DNA of 64,000 bases from Symbiodinium sp. CCMP2592 (Eukaryota > Sar > Dinophyceae > Suessiales > Symbiodiniaceae), in assembly GCA_905221615.1 (NCBI GenBank), contig CAJNDT010003802.1:275960-339959 (forward strand), written 5' to 3'. Numbering within the stretch: position 1 is the first letter of the stretch; every line of letters starts with the position of its first letter. Positions 46,918 to 56,946 of the stretch are shown here, piece after piece. The notes under the pieces are model-generated. The model made no database searches, was not told where the DNA came from, and saw only the letters and a program-made list of their open reading frames with translations. A program made the position numbers and the translations under genes.

Positions 46918-46955
<38 letters not shown>

Positions 46956-46990
46956 AATTTCTATATTTATATTTATATTTCTATATGTGA
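46845..46990. repeat. (TA)n microsatellites
   Basis: (TA)n at 46851-46889 and 46918-46953, with ATTTATATTTATATTTC between about 46955 and 46985. Confidence 0.95.
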
Positions 46991-47199
46991 ATACATACAC
47001 ACACACCATCCTTTTCGTATTTTTGTTCCTTTTCCTTCCTGAGCCTCCAAAGCTGAGCCCGAACCAAAAAAAGCCCGAAACCCTCGACTTGCCGCCTTCC
47101 ACAATGTGGATTCCGCCGACCCTAACTGGTAGCTAGGGGTAAAAAGGCGTACAAAAAAAAACACCCTCGACCCGGGGTGTAAGCTGAAAGCTTCGAGTC

Positions 47200-47610
47200 A
47201 GTATCCTCCTCCCGCAGCCAGCATGGCCTCCAAGATGCTAGTGATAGCAGACGGAAAAGAGGGTATAAAAAGAAGCCCGAAGACCTCCACCCGTAAGCTT
47301 TGTATCCTAAACCTCAAACCCTAAAAGTATACAAACACCCTGAAGCCCTAAACTCCAAAAGCCCTAAAGCCAACCCCCCCCGAAAGCCCTAAAGCTCCAA
47401 AGACCCCCAAGAGTCGCGCCGCGAAAGGAGAAGCTGGCGCGTGCGGCGCGCGCTCTGCTTTGAAGTCCCGGAGCCGCGTCCTCGGGTCTCCGCCGAAGCG
47501 ATTCCGGGGTTTAGGGAGGGCAAGGGTTGAGGCTCTAGAGCTTCTTGAGGGCTTTAGGGCTTAGGGTTGAGGCTTTAGGGCGGAGGGTTTTGGGGCTCAG
47601 GACCGGTGAC
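47200..47610. repeat. Decayed telomere-like sequence, inverted halves
   Basis: CCCTAAAAGTATACAAACACC, CCCTAAACTCCAAAAGCCC and similar words at about 47305-47405, then TTTAGGGCTTAGGG-type words at about 47508-47600, facing the other way. Confidence 0.6.
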
Positions 47611-48080
47611 AAAGGTGGCTTGAGGACCAAAAGAAGCTCATCAAAAGCTGCAGCTTGGCTTATTTGCTGAGTGGGAAGCACCTCCTGCCTACGGTGCCGT
47701 GAATCTCTCAGCCAAGGAGAGGCAACCTGCTTGAATGGAGACCTCAACTGAAAGGGGCCGTAGAAAAGTAGAGCACTGACATGACACTATTGTTTGCCCC
47801 TTCTCGCAGAAAAATGCCGACCACAGAAGATCTGATGTGAGACCACGTGCGTGCGCATTGGTAAGCTGCCGCGGTTTGAGCAGTACAGAGCACTTCTCCA
47901 CCAGGAGGTGGATCCGTCCGACGAGCCTCGACGAAAGGCGCGACGCGTTCGGCTCCGGTTTGCGGGACGGCACTTGGATGTGACAGAGCCGTGGAGTATC
48001 TTGGGCTCGAGCTGCTCATGTCATGAGGGCTCTTGGGGGAGTTCTGAGTTTCTCATGGAATCGCAAGAGCAAGGGACCCT
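47611..48080. other. Upstream region of the glycosyltransferase ORF
   Basis: A plus-strand frame from about 47851 reads RIGKLPRFEQYRALLHQEVD and is weakly protein-like. It overlaps the next gene in another frame after 48081, so it is either an upstream exon or chance. Confidence 0.3.
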
Positions 48081-49742
48081 ATGCGATCACAGAGATCGCA
48101 TCGTAAGCCGACGCGCAGGAAGGACGCCTACACGCAAGAAGACGACCACACCGAGGAGTCGCGGAATTCTGCGTGCTCCTGGTTCCAAAGCCACCTCTGG
48201 CATGTCTGCTACAAGCTCTCCACGTGCTGCGGCCTGCAGTCTCCCTGGCCAGCTTGGAAGCGGGTCACATCGGGGCTCTTGCTGCTGGCAGGCAACTTCA
48301 TACTTTTCTGGTACAACTTGACGATTTTTCTCCCAGCAAGCAAGCTTCCTGATCGTGGCAGTTGGAGGATTGCAGGATACAATCTGGAACGTGCCACAGA
48401 TGGGCAACTTCCGCAGCCCTTCCCATCAGCTTTGTCGGACGTGCAGCCGCGGCAGAAGCCAAGCACCCAGCTCGAATGGCCAGCACCGAGGAGACCCGGT
48501 AGACAGGTGCCGGAGAAGGCTCCGTCAGCAAAGGATCTTGGGATTGTGGAGGATGCTATAGACCAGGCAGATCGACTGATGTCTTATGCTCTCCTTCAGA
48601 ACACCACCCAAATCATTCGTTTTAGAACACGCGCATGGATGATACCGATGCTTGCGCTTGCGAAGCGCCAGGAGTTGCCCTACCCTGACAAGATTACCCG
48701 CGCAAGTCCCACACATGGTGAGTACGCTGGACATGATAATGTGATGTTCGTATCGCCTTGCACTGCGGAAGAACTGCATGCACTAGACATACCCTTCGGC
48801 GATTTTTTGTTGGAGAAAGCAGCCTTTCTGCGCATGAACTGCTCAAAGAGGCAGCAGGGGCAAAACTTGGCCTCGAAAGTCGTGGTGGTGTATATGAACT
48901 TGCGGGAGAGCGGGTATTTCGGACATGCTATCGACAACGTGCTGCCTCGAGTTTTCGCGGTTGTTGGGGGTGCCAGGCGAGCTGGACATCGGGTGTCTCT
49001 GGTGCTTCCCCCTCTCGGACGAAGGTCCATGAGCGAAAATACGAAGTTGCTCTGCAAGTTTCTCGGCTTGGAGCTGCTTCAACGAGTGCCTTTGGAGCCG
49101 CACCGAGTGGTCGGGATCAGTGGGGTTGCCGCCTGGAGCCGAGAGCTTCGTCAAAGCTTCCAGCAGGCCATCCGAAGCTCTCCGCTCCTTCACTCCCAGT
49201 CCCAGCCTTCCGTGACGTGTCGAGATGGCCTTGCACCCTTGGTGCCTGTGAGTGCCAATGCAACGCCTTCCCTCAGCTCCGCCCTGTCGCAGTGTGCGGC
49301 CTGCAACACCGGGCTACCGCTCCGAAGCGGCAAAGGCGGCAACGCGTCCTCCGCCGGGATTTTTCTTGGCCGCCACGGCGGGACCCGGAATGCGAGGCCC
49401 GTGGAGGGTGCCCTTCTCCTGGAGGAGGCCTTCCGAAAACGGGAGTTTCTTGTTTACGCAGATGCCGGCGCGGTGTCCTTGCTGGAGCTCGCGCGGAGTC
49501 TCTACGGCAGTTGTCGGCTGGCGGGCTTCTCGGGGACAGCCATGGCCAATCTGATCTTTCTACCACCAAGGGCTGCGGTGACAGAGTTCAACCCTTATCT
49601 GCTGTATGCCAACTACTGGCAGTGGTCTTATGCCTTGGACTACTGCTACTGCCAACTCGCCATTCCACAGAGCATCACCGCAGAAGAGGCTGAGGCCTGG
49701 TCCTCGAAAGCTTTGGCGGAGACGGACAGCGACGCGGGGTAA
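48081..49742 (+). CDS. GT61-family (DUF563-type) glycosyltransferase, membrane-anchored (553 aa)
   Basis: An intronless ATG-to-TAA ORF with an in-frame stop shortly upstream of the ATG. Residues 62-84 (VTSGLLLLAGNFILFWYNLT...) are one hydrophobic segment after a basic N terminus, as in type II Golgi enzymes. The catalytic part shows the GT61 landmarks in order. GYFGHAIDNVLPRVFAVV (278-295) sits where family members have the F-Y-H-x-x-x-E/D-x-L-P-R block. IFLGRHGGTRNARPVEG (427-443) fits the I-x-R arginine-rich strand. LAGFSGTAMANLIFLPP (480-496), then AAVTEFNP, fits the G-x-HG-A/S-x-L-N-x-I/L-F-x-P segment that binds the nucleotide sugar. The usual His before Gly is Ser here (FSG), and the first block has Gly-His where Tyr-His is common. 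GT61 enzymes add xylose, arabinose or GlcNAc to glycans; the sugar used cannot be told. Likely in Golgi or ER. Confidence 0.8.
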   Translation: MRSQRSHRKPTRRKDAYTQEDDHTEESRNSACSWFQSHLWHVCYKLSTCCGLQSPWPAWKRVTSGLLLLAGNFILFWYNLTIFLPASKLPDRGSWRIAGYNLERATDGQLPQPFPSALSDVQPRQKPSTQLEWPAPRRPGRQVPEKAPSAKDLGIVEDAIDQADRLMSYALLQNTTQIIRFRTRAWMIPMLALAKRQELPYPDKITRASPTHGEYAGHDNVMFVSPCTAEELHALDIPFGDFLLEKAAFLRMNCSKRQQGQNLASKVVVVYMNLRESGYFGHAIDNVLPRVFAVVGGARRAGHRVSLVLPPLGRRSMSENTKLLCKFLGLELLQRVPLEPHRVVGISGVAAWSRELRQSFQQAIRSSPLLHSQSQPSVTCRDGLAPLVPVSANATPSLSSALSQCAACNTGLPLRSGKGGNASSAGIFLGRHGGTRNARPVEGALLLEEAFRKREFLVYADAGAVSLLELARSLYGSCRLAGFSGTAMANLIFLPPRAAVTEFNPYLLYANYWQWSYALDYCYCQLAIPQSITAEEAEAWSSKALAETDSDAG

Positions 49743-50173
49743 AAAAAGTCGCGAGAGTGAGAGTTTTCCTCTGAGCGCAACGTGTGACCCAGTGCCTTTG
49801 GCCGCTACTACAGGCTCCCGAGCGTCGCGACACCGGGGGCCCAGGCTGAGATCTGAAGAAGTTTCAAGTTTCTGTGTGATGCCCAAGTAGTCCGCTGAGC
49901 CTTGTGCAGGCATCTCCGAAGAGACTCATCTGGTACACTTCTCTGTTGGGGAACGCCTCGTGTACAGTTTCCGATGTTTGGAACAGCGACATGACGGCAT
50001 GAATTGTACTGCGCTCCAGAACCTCATGCCCAGAGCTGGGAGTGGTCTCGTAGTTGCATCAACATGAAGAAGGTTTCGTTAACCCTAACAAAACCCTACA
50101 CCCAAAGCCCTACTGGTATCGTAGAAAGGTAGACAGATCTTGACCCATAGTTGGTCTCTTAACGAAAGCCTCT
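49743..50173. other. Intergenic region, no feature seen
   Basis: A short CCCTAACAAAACCCTACACCC stretch near 50080-50110 is the only repeat-like sequence. Confidence 0.5.
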
Positions 50174-51700
50174 GTGAGGCGACTTGCTGCAAAGTACAAG
50201 GCGCAACCCAAGATCAGGAAGGTCGCGGTGAGTGACGAGCAGGCCAGGATCCTTTCCTTCGCCTTCGAAGAGGGGGGGGGTTCCTCATATTCCCTGTTAG
50301 AGAAGTGTGCTGTTGTGTGTGTGTGTGTGTGTTTTTTTTTTTTTTCCGGGCCAGCTCGATGGGTTTTGACTCTCTTGTGTGAAAAAGCGGAGGCCCGCGT
50401 GCTGCTTCAGCTCTGCACCTGCGCAGACGAGACTACAGCCGGCTCTATGAGCAAGGATGCGGAGGACTACGGCGCTGAAGTTGCGCAGCTACTCTTGGAG
50501 AATGTTGTCGGTCATTGGAAGTCAAAAAGTGCAGATGTGGTGCTTGCCGATGCACAGCAAAATGACTTCGAGCTGCGACTGAAGGCCTTCAAGATTTTGG
50601 GCACCTCTGCCGCCTCTGCCTGTACTTACTGCCTTTTTATCAGCATGATTCCTCAGGGTGGTTCCTTTTTTTTCTCTCACAAAAGCATACTTTTTTGGCA
50701 TGCTTCAGGCACCTCCGTGGAAGGCTACGAGCGGGAAGTGCTCTTGGCCTGTGCCCACAGCGGCACCGAGCAGCTGAAGCTTCTCCTGGAAGCCACGGAG
50801 TCGCCGCCGGAGGCGCGGCTTCGCCGCCTGGCGCAGGCAGCCGTAGAAGGCGAAGCTCCGGCGAAGATGCCTCGGACTCGGATGGGCCCTGCTTTGGGAA
50901 AGGACCCTGACCCTACTGCGTCGAGCGAGGTGGCCACGGCCACGCTCCACAGGCCCGCGCTCGGGCGGAATGGCTGCGGCTTTTGCAACCAGATCACCGA
51001 TGAAGGACGCGAGACGCTCGCAAGGCTTCGCCTGGCCTCCGGGCGAGCCCTGGCCGCGGAGCGCCGGGCGGCCCAGCGCGTGCGCGTCGCAGGGGCCCTC
51101 GCCGCGGCGTCTGGACTGCACCATACTGTACCAGAGGAGCTCCGATCAGAGAAGGTCTGCCTCTGCTGCAAAGAGGATGGTGGCAAGCTGCTGCTTTTCC
51201 CATGTGGCCACACTGCCCATGCCGCCTGCTTGGGTCGGATAAATGGTCGTTGTCCGGACTGCCAGATTGATCTGGAGGAGGACGAGGCTGTGTTACTCGA
51301 TGCCCTGCCATCGATGACGGGAAAGAGAAGCTGCAGATTCAGCTCGAAGATTGCTGCGATTGCCTCAGAGCTGAAGCGTATCGTTAGTCGCCTCGACGGG
51401 AAGGGAACAGCACAATGTGTGCTTGTTTGCCAGTGGCCATCTGCTTTAGCGCAGTTGGAAGCAGCTATCAACGAAGAGGGCATGACGCCTCTGGTTCTGC
51501 GCGCTGAGAGTGCGGGCGCAGGAGAAGATGCTGACCAAAGAATCATTCTCCTCACACCCGACTTTGTACAGAATCTCGGCAAAGCAAGCTTGCAAGCGAT
51601 TTGGCGCGAGCGACTGCTGGCACCTTGCTCTGTGCGCCATATTCTGATCATGAACCTTGTGCACAGTCCGGCCAAGCGCCACGAGTGGGAGAGGACCTAA
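50174..51700 (+). CDS. RING-H2 finger plus SF2 helicase C-terminal-like protein (Rad5/SHPRH-like), partial
   Basis: The frame has no ATG at its left edge (the first usable codon is GTG), so an upstream exon is missing. The RING-H2 finger has Cys329, Cys332, Cys344, His346, His349, Cys352, Cys360 and Cys363 (CLCC...FPCGHTAHAAC...CPDC). It is followed by SSKIAAIASELKRI, CVLVCQWPSALAQLE and, near the end, VRHILIMNLVHSPAKRHEWE. This order matches the start of the helicase C domain after the RING in Rad5/SHPRH ubiquitin ligases (SKI...EL, KxLVFSQW, and L-x-L-x-NPA-x-E-x-QA-x-GR). The frame stops just where GRxHRxGQ motif VI should follow. These proteins join DNA translocation with ubiquitin transfer. 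Two stretches read through look intronic: a GT-rich then poly-T tract (about 50310-50345) and 50601-50708. Removing 50601-50708 (GC-AG, 108 bases) keeps the frame and gives KILGTSVEGYEREVLL. It may be the C-terminal half of the 35525-38234 gene. Confidence 0.6.
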   Translation: MRRLAAKYKAQPKIRKVAVSDEQARILSFAFEEGGGSSYSLLEKCAVVCVCVCFFFFSGPARWVLTLLCEKAEARVLLQLCTCADETTAGSMSKDAEDYGAEVAQLLLENVVGHWKSKSADVVLADAQQNDFELRLKAFKILGTSAASACTYCLFISMIPQGGSFFFSHKSILFWHASGTSVEGYEREVLLACAHSGTEQLKLLLEATESPPEARLRRLAQAAVEGEAPAKMPRTRMGPALGKDPDPTASSEVATATLHRPALGRNGCGFCNQITDEGRETLARLRLASGRALAAERRAAQRVRVAGALAAASGLHHTVPEELRSEKVCLCCKEDGGKLLLFPCGHTAHAACLGRINGRCPDCQIDLEEDEAVLLDALPSMTGKRSCRFSSKIAAIASELKRIVSRLDGKGTAQCVLVCQWPSALAQLEAAINEEGMTPLVLRAESAGAGEDADQRIILLTPDFVQNLGKASLQAIWRERLLAPCSVRHILIMNLVHSPAKRHEWERT

Positions 51701-52013
51701 CTTGATGCAGTGGGTTTCGCCCCACCTCTTTCGTCTGCTTCTTCTTCTGCTTCTTCTTGCTGTCTGTGATTTTCCTCTGTACGAAAACAACTATTCTCTA
51801 GGTGAGCAACCGTCAGTATTACCCAGACTCTAGACCTAAACCGAGCCCTAAACACTCACAGTGATGCGCAGACGGAGCGACCGTTCCTTGCAGGAAGATC
51901 CTTGGCTTGGCACGGATGGAATCCTCTCTGGGCATCGTCCCCGCAGTAGTGCTTCATCGCTTCGTCGTCCAGGGCACGGTACGCCTGCCCTCGATTCCCC
52001 TACCAACTTCTGT
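51701..52013. other. Downstream of the RING ORF; TTC-rich stretch
   Basis: CTTCTTCTTCTGCTTCTTC at about 51736-51757 could serve as an intron polypyrimidine tract before CTCTAG (51794-51800). A CCTAAACCGAGCCCTAAAC telomere-like trace follows. No gene was recognised. Confidence 0.35.
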
Positions 52014-52121
52014 GTGAGTTTCCGAAAATTAGGGGTACCTTATTTTGGGGTCCTTAGAATACACGTAAGGATCCTACTATTTAGGGTACTATATTCGGGT
52101 CCCCTATTTTCCGAAACTCCC
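52014..52121 (+). mobile_element. Foldback element, family 1 (108 bp)
   Basis: The left end GTGAGTTTCCGAAAATTAGG and right end CCCCTATTTTCCGAAACTCCC pair over about 20 bases. The interior GGATCCTACTATTTAGGGTA and CTATATTCGGGTCCCC is the best-preserved family core. No clear target duplication. The left end reads GTGAG and a TCTCACTAG lies just right of the element, so it could be spliced as an intron. Confidence 0.85.
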
Positions 52122-52674
52122 GTATCTCACTAGGTGGGACCTTGGAGCCCTAGGCCCCCGGTGCGGGATGTGCCAGGTAGAGGAGGACCTCGAGACCACT
52201 CAGAGCTGAGCTTGCTCTTGCAGCAGCTTTCTTTCTGGGTCGTTTACAGCAGAAGCTTACAGGCATGCCGCTAGGCTTAGGAACTATACAAGTCTCGTGC
52301 TGTTTCGACCGCATGCCTCACCGGTGGCTTGTGAAGACTGAAGTTCTGGCACCACTGTACAGCGCCGGCGCAGTCGACAAAACCAGCTACCTCAGACAGT
52401 GAGCGTTTTGCGTCGCCGTGCACGAGGAAGCTACACTACGTTGTAGCAGTATAAAGTTATGTCTACGTATCAATTGTCTATCTGTCTATCATCTACCGAT
52501 CTATCTACCTATCTTATTCTCCTATTACGTTTTTTTATCCACCTATCTATCTATCTATCTGCCTTTCTATACATGTGTGTACTTGCTTTTCTAATGTCCA
52601 TATCTCTACGTTTCTATATCTCGAAATCGACATACCTCGATATCACCATATTTGCGTTGTCTATATGTCTATAT
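52122..52674. other. No gene; CTAT-type microsatellite
   Basis: CTATCTGTCTATCATCTACC and related words cover about 52475-52670. Confidence 0.6.
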
Positions 52675-52775
52675 GGGTGGTTGTCAAAATTAGGGTCCCT
52701 TTTTGGGTCCTTACTATAATGCGGCACCGAATAATTCGGGTAACCTAAAAGGGACCCTAATTTTGACAACCACCC
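52675..52775. mobile_element. Foldback element, family 2, perfect arms, ATAT target duplication (101 bp)
   Basis: Counting the flanking ATAT, 33 bases on each side are an exact inverted repeat: left ATATGGGTGGTTGTCAAAAT..., right complement ...TTTTGACAACCACCCATAT. ATAT lies at 52671-52674 and 52776-52779. About 43 bases of loop contain ACTATAATGCGGCACCGAAT, similar to the loop of the 22803 copy (AGTATACTACGGCACCTAAT). Perfect arms point to recent insertion. Confidence 0.95.
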
Positions 52776-53548
52776 ATATGTATATCTATATCTATATGTT
52801 TCTCTGTATCTATGTCTATATCTATATCTATCGATATATCTATATGTCCCCTTGTTATTATGTATTTATTATATATTTACACATATATATATATATACAT
52901 AATATAGTATTAGATTTTCACAGACAGCTAGCAGTGCACAGGACTGTATAAATGCTTATGATGCTACATGTGAGGCTGCCGCGCTGAAGGCCGCAGGTCG
53001 GCTGAACCGAACCCCGGCGGAGGCTGTAGATGTCTTCTACGGGGAGGCACGTTCCGAAGCGTTCTTTTCAAGAACAACTAATATTAACAGTAATAGCAAT
53101 AGCAAGGTAATAGTAATAGTAATAGTAACCGTAGTCGTAATAGGTTTGGAAGACAGAGTTCAAGGTTTGTGTCGACGATCCTAAACCCTAAACCTCTTCT
53201 GCTGGTCCTTGGTTGTTTGCTCTGCACGCAGTTGCAGCTCCTGGCAACAGTTGTAGCCGTTAGTCGGGCATGAAACCCTGAAACTCCAAAGTCTGGGAGG
53301 CGGCTTCGGCCTGGACGTACGAAGTCCGTTCCTCTGCCGAGGTGGCCTTGTGAGGAAGGGTAGCGCTGTCGGTGTTATTTATCATCGCTGGTTGTGCTTG
53401 TACCTTCACTCGAACTAGCAATATTTATGATCGAAAGCATCACTGCGAGTTGCTTAGAAGGAACACGGTATGGGAATCCCGCAGAGGCGGATGCGGCTGA
53501 GCTGGCAGAAGATGAACAAGGCCAGACTGCAGCCGGACAGGAACATGC
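52776..53548. other. TATC/TA microsatellites and AATAGTAAT tract; no gene
   Basis: TATCTATATCTATATG and (TA)n lie at 52776-52900. AATAGTAATAGTAATAG-type sequence is at about 53083-53135, followed by a short CCTAAACCCTAAACC trace near 53180. Confidence 0.6.
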
Positions 53549-53630
53549 CCATACTGTTTTGGTGTTCCTTCTTGCAATTAATTCATAAAGGACCCCAAAA
53601 CCCGATTCTAATGATTAAGGCCCCTATATT
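53549..53630. mobile_element. Foldback element, family 5, with ACATGC flanks (82 bp)
   Basis: The right half ends ATTCTAATGATTAAGGCCCCTATATT, shared with the element at 61266-61371 apart from two bases. The inner arms ACTGTTTTGGTGTTCCTT and AAGGACCCCAAAAC pair. The outer left arm is lost. ACATGC is present at 53543-53548 and 53631-53636, a likely target duplication. Confidence 0.65.
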
Positions 53631-54440
53631 ACATGCAAGTCCCAGAGAGGGAGCAAGCCAAAGCTTTGTGCGAGCGAGGTCTACGATCCATAGATTCGTG
53701 TCGGACTCAATCGCTTTGCTCGCTTGAGGTCTCATAGGACCAGCTTGTTCACTATCCTGTGCCAATGCCTCTTATATTCTGAGGTGTCTAGATCAAATCG
53801 GCTACTGCATCGTGGCTGGCAGCACGAGGCCGTGTTCTGCAGTCCTATCGAGATCAACCTCCAAGGTGGTTTTGATGTCGCAAACTGCAGGAGCGAACTT
53901 CAGGAAATGCAGGTCTCCAACAGAGCTGTCCACGTTTGCACATCATTCCACACGTACACACCTCAGACATGTTGAAATAAGAAAGCAGTTTTGTAAACTC
54001 TTCCGTGCTCGCCAGTCAACTGAAGAGAGCCGTTCGCGGACGCTCTCGTGGCATCCTCCACCACTGTAGACTCGAGGAGGACGCTGAAGCTCGTCACCAA
54101 TCAGCTTTGCAAGGGGGCCGCTTCCCCAAATCTGGGATCATTTTCGTTGTAGTAACCCTTATAGTTATAGTAACCCTTATGATTAGCAGTTTTTGTTGCA
54201 ACCCTGATTTAGAGTAGCCCCCATCATTGTAGTTATCCTTCTAATATGTTTAGCCCCTTTTTAATAGAGACATTATGTGATTGTCTGAGAGTAAGAGTAG
54301 CCCCTGCAGTAACGCACGGAGTTCTAGCTTGCGCAGGACGAAGAGGCTCCTCCCCTCGTGGATCCCGAGCAGGCGTTGCGAAAAAGTCGGGAAGACGTGT
54401 GCTACGCAAGGAAAGGGCAGCGAGAAGTGGGGGCTACACA
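53631..54440. other. No recognisable gene
   Basis: ORFs on both strands lack motifs. A repeated AACCCTTATAGTTATAGT-like stretch is at about 54146-54185. Confidence 0.4.
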
Positions 54441-54700
54441 TAATCTTTTCTATTCCGTTCTATTATCTAATATGCTCCTATGTATTCTAGTGTAGTCTAT
54501 AATACTATTTATTATGTTGCAGTGCATCAATATCCTGTTACATTTTCTGCTATAAACAGCTATATGCTGTTTTGCTCTGCACTATTCCTTAAGTCACATT
54601 CTGTCATATCATCGTCTAGCATAACATCATCGGATATATTGCTGTAGGTATAATACTATATTACTAGTGCTCTACCATATACGCTCTCTGCCCAAAGTCA
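54441..54700. repeat. AT-rich degenerate sequence, as at 34.6-35.2 kb
   Basis: Words such as TATTCTAGTGTAGTCTATAA and CATATCATCGTCTAGCATAA without a period. Compositionally it matches the stretches at 34561-35190 and 57800-58160. Confidence 0.5.
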
Positions 54701-54819
54701 TTCGACACAGTATGCTGGGAGACCATGCGAGCTGCAAAAAAGCAACTTTGAACTTCTGTTCCGTTTCTGTTTCATCGAATTTCACGACGTGTCTCGCAAC
54801 ATCCGAGGCCTCTTCCAGC

Positions 54820-55080
54820 GGACCCTAAACCCGGGACCTTAAGCTGCCTTAATCTGAAGCCTGTTGGACACCATGACCGAAGGTCGTAGCAACGGAAATG
54901 TTCAGATTCTTCAACTCAGATGTCTCAATCCTCTCCTAAACCCTAACCCCTAACCCCTTAAGATTCTTCAATTCAGATGTCTTAATCCTCTCCTAACCCC
55001 TAACTCTTAAGCCTTAAATCCTTGAAGGCATCTCCCCTAACTCTTAAGCATTAAATCCTTGAAGGCATCTGTCTATGCCA
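54820..55080. repeat. Nested direct duplications with CCCTAAA-like ends
   Basis: AGATTCTTCAACTCAGATGT (54904) and AGATTCTTCAATTCAGATGT (54961) start two copies, about 57 bases apart. Inside the second, CCCTAACTCTTAAG...CTTGAAGGCATCT is itself duplicated (about 54998 and 55035). The junctions carry CCTAAACCCTAACCCCTAAC. Confidence 0.85.
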
Positions 55081-55980
55081 GCCATTGCTCTTCGAGGAAG
55101 GCCCACGGTGCATTTAGCGCTGCCACTGCTACAACAGTCTATAGTGTTTCACATATATATATATATATATTATGGCTATAGTATCGTAGCTTGAAGTAGG
55201 TTGTGCTGTTTCTGGTCTTCTGCATTTCGCTCTTTGATTCTCCAGGCACGTGTCTTCTCCTCATCCGTCTTTCTGCCATGATGTGCGGTATCAGTGCCAA
55301 CGAGCAGGTGGTTCTCCTGTACTACCTCGGGCCATCTCCAGCGGTGGCGAGTCCGCAGCCCGAGCGCGCTACATCGTGGAATCTCTGAGAGCCACGACTC
55401 TGAGAGTCCGACTTCGGGTGTTTGCTTTAAGCTTTAGGATTTGTCGCGATGAGCATAAATTACCTTGTAATCATGCCTTGAACAGTCTACGGTGCAAAAG
55501 GACAAGGCTGAAATCTGCAGGATCTCCGTGTGTGCGACAGCCCGAGAGCGCTGAAGCTTGAGCCCAAAGAAGCCCATGCCCCGGACTGGAAGCCCCCCAC
55601 ACACACTGAGCGCCGGAAGGCTAGAAACCACCCTCACGGCCTTGAAAGGCCCAGTGAGGGCTTGAAGATGTCTACTGCAACTGACAGGCTTGGCTCCCCG
55701 AGATGCCCCCTCGCAAGTCTACGAGGCCTCTACATGCAGTATTCGGCTGAAGGGTTTCGGGTTCACAGTCGAGTGACCATGATAACAACACCGACAGTTT
55801 CAGTAGTAGTCACAGCAGCGCTAGCAGCAACATCAAGAGTGCCAATCATTTTCTGATCACACCAATACGAACCATGAAAGCAATACTGCCAATCATGAAT
55901 TGAGCGATGTTAAACTCAGCTCTGGTACTGTTATCGGGAAGGATATCGATGCTGCTGATCATGATGGGGATGATTCTGGT
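55081..55980. other. No recognisable gene
   Basis: (TA)n lies at 55152-55171. ORFs 55203-55561 and 55530-55856 have no motif. Confidence 0.4.
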
Positions 55981-56200
55981 GATGACCAAGATGCGAAATA
56001 ACAATAATATGACGATCATGAGGATGATGATGATGTTGATGATGATGATGATGGAGATGATGGTGATGATGATCATCAACACCGCCATCGCCGCTAAATT
56101 AAATTACCCCGCCGCCATCAGCAGCAGCATCATCATCATCATCTTCCTCCTCCTCATCTTTACCACCGCCACCAGCAGCAGCACAACCACCATATCAAAA
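55981..56200. repeat. GATGAT, CATCAT and CACCGCC triplet-rich field
   Basis: ATGATGATGATGTTGATGAT (56018-56075) is followed by CATCATCATCATCATC (56129-56145) and CACCGCCACCAGCAGCAGCA. The halves are inverted relative to each other. Met/Ile-rich ORFs here are artefacts. Confidence 0.85.
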
Positions 56201-56279
56201 GCGACTGGTAGAAGTTGACCACGGTCGAGAAGTTCCGAGGTTGTGGAAGTGGGAAGAGAGCTCTTGAGCTGTAGGTCCT

Positions 56280-56702
56280 GTGAGCACTCTGGCGTCTGAG
56301 CAGGCTATGCCATTGAATGCAGTTGTATGCTTCGAGCATTTGGCAGCCCAGGCTTTCCTTCTAGATTACAGTGTCTTATCCTATTCGTGGCAGGTCCGCA
56401 TGAAAGAGGACACAGTCATCGCCTACATGAATGACGCGTGCACCCTGCTCATTGAGGCAAGGCAAGCTCGATTTTTTGCTTCACGTAGAACCAGGACCAC
56501 GACTGCTCCATGGGTAGGAATACGCAGAGCCAATTTCCTCAGCCACCTCATCATCGGCAGTATTAAGACTATTCAAGCAGAGCCGTTGCCAACCAGGAGC
56601 TGGGACCCGCTCTTATCTTTGAAGTCCGACCCCAAAAGGGGCCAGTCTGCCTGCAAGATGCGCTTCTTTGAGGATATTCTGCATGTTTGCATGGTCCTAT
56701 AG
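56280..56702 (+). other. Coding-like ORF of unknown identity (up to 140 aa)
   Basis: The frame reads MKEDTVIAYMNDACTLLIEA (from 56400), continuing RQARFFASRRTRT and later SHLIIGSIKTIQAEPLPTR. It is not made of repeats and has a mixed amino-acid composition, so it may be an exon, but no family was recognised and no splice borders could be fixed. Confidence 0.25.
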
Positions 56703-56880
56703 GACTGAACCCAAGAGAGCCCGACCCCATCTAGCGACATTCTTCCAATGGGACCGCTGAGCCTGCCTTAAGGTCGACTTGAGCTTGGAGACCAAGCTGT
56801 CGCAACAGCAGGCACCCAAGGAGCCGGGGCGTGAAGAGAGCAAGCAAAGCAGTCCTGCCCGGGCCAGACTCTAGGGGCCT

Positions 56881-56946
56881 TAATAATTAAAGTAGGGTTT
56901 TTGGGCCCATTATACCATAATTATAATAAGGAACCCCAAAATAATG
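56881..56946. repeat. Element-like AT-rich inverted block shared with 10.1 kb
   Basis: TAGGGTTTTTGGGCCCATTA and CATAATTATAATAAGG resemble the block at about 10137-10190. The inner GGGTTTTTGGG and the later ACCCCAAAA are roughly complementary, so this may be another foldback family or a family 5 derivative. Confidence 0.45.

Noticed and set aside
47851-48321. Separate gene upstream of and overlapping the glycosyltransferase
   Set aside because: Most of the frame overlaps the better supported GT61 ORF and becomes Arg/Ser/Thr-rich there; no domain. Only the first ~70 residues might be an exon.
50174-50176. GTG as start codon of the RING protein
   Set aside because: Nuclear eukaryotic genes rarely start at GTG and the frame is simply open to this point; an upstream exon is more likely.
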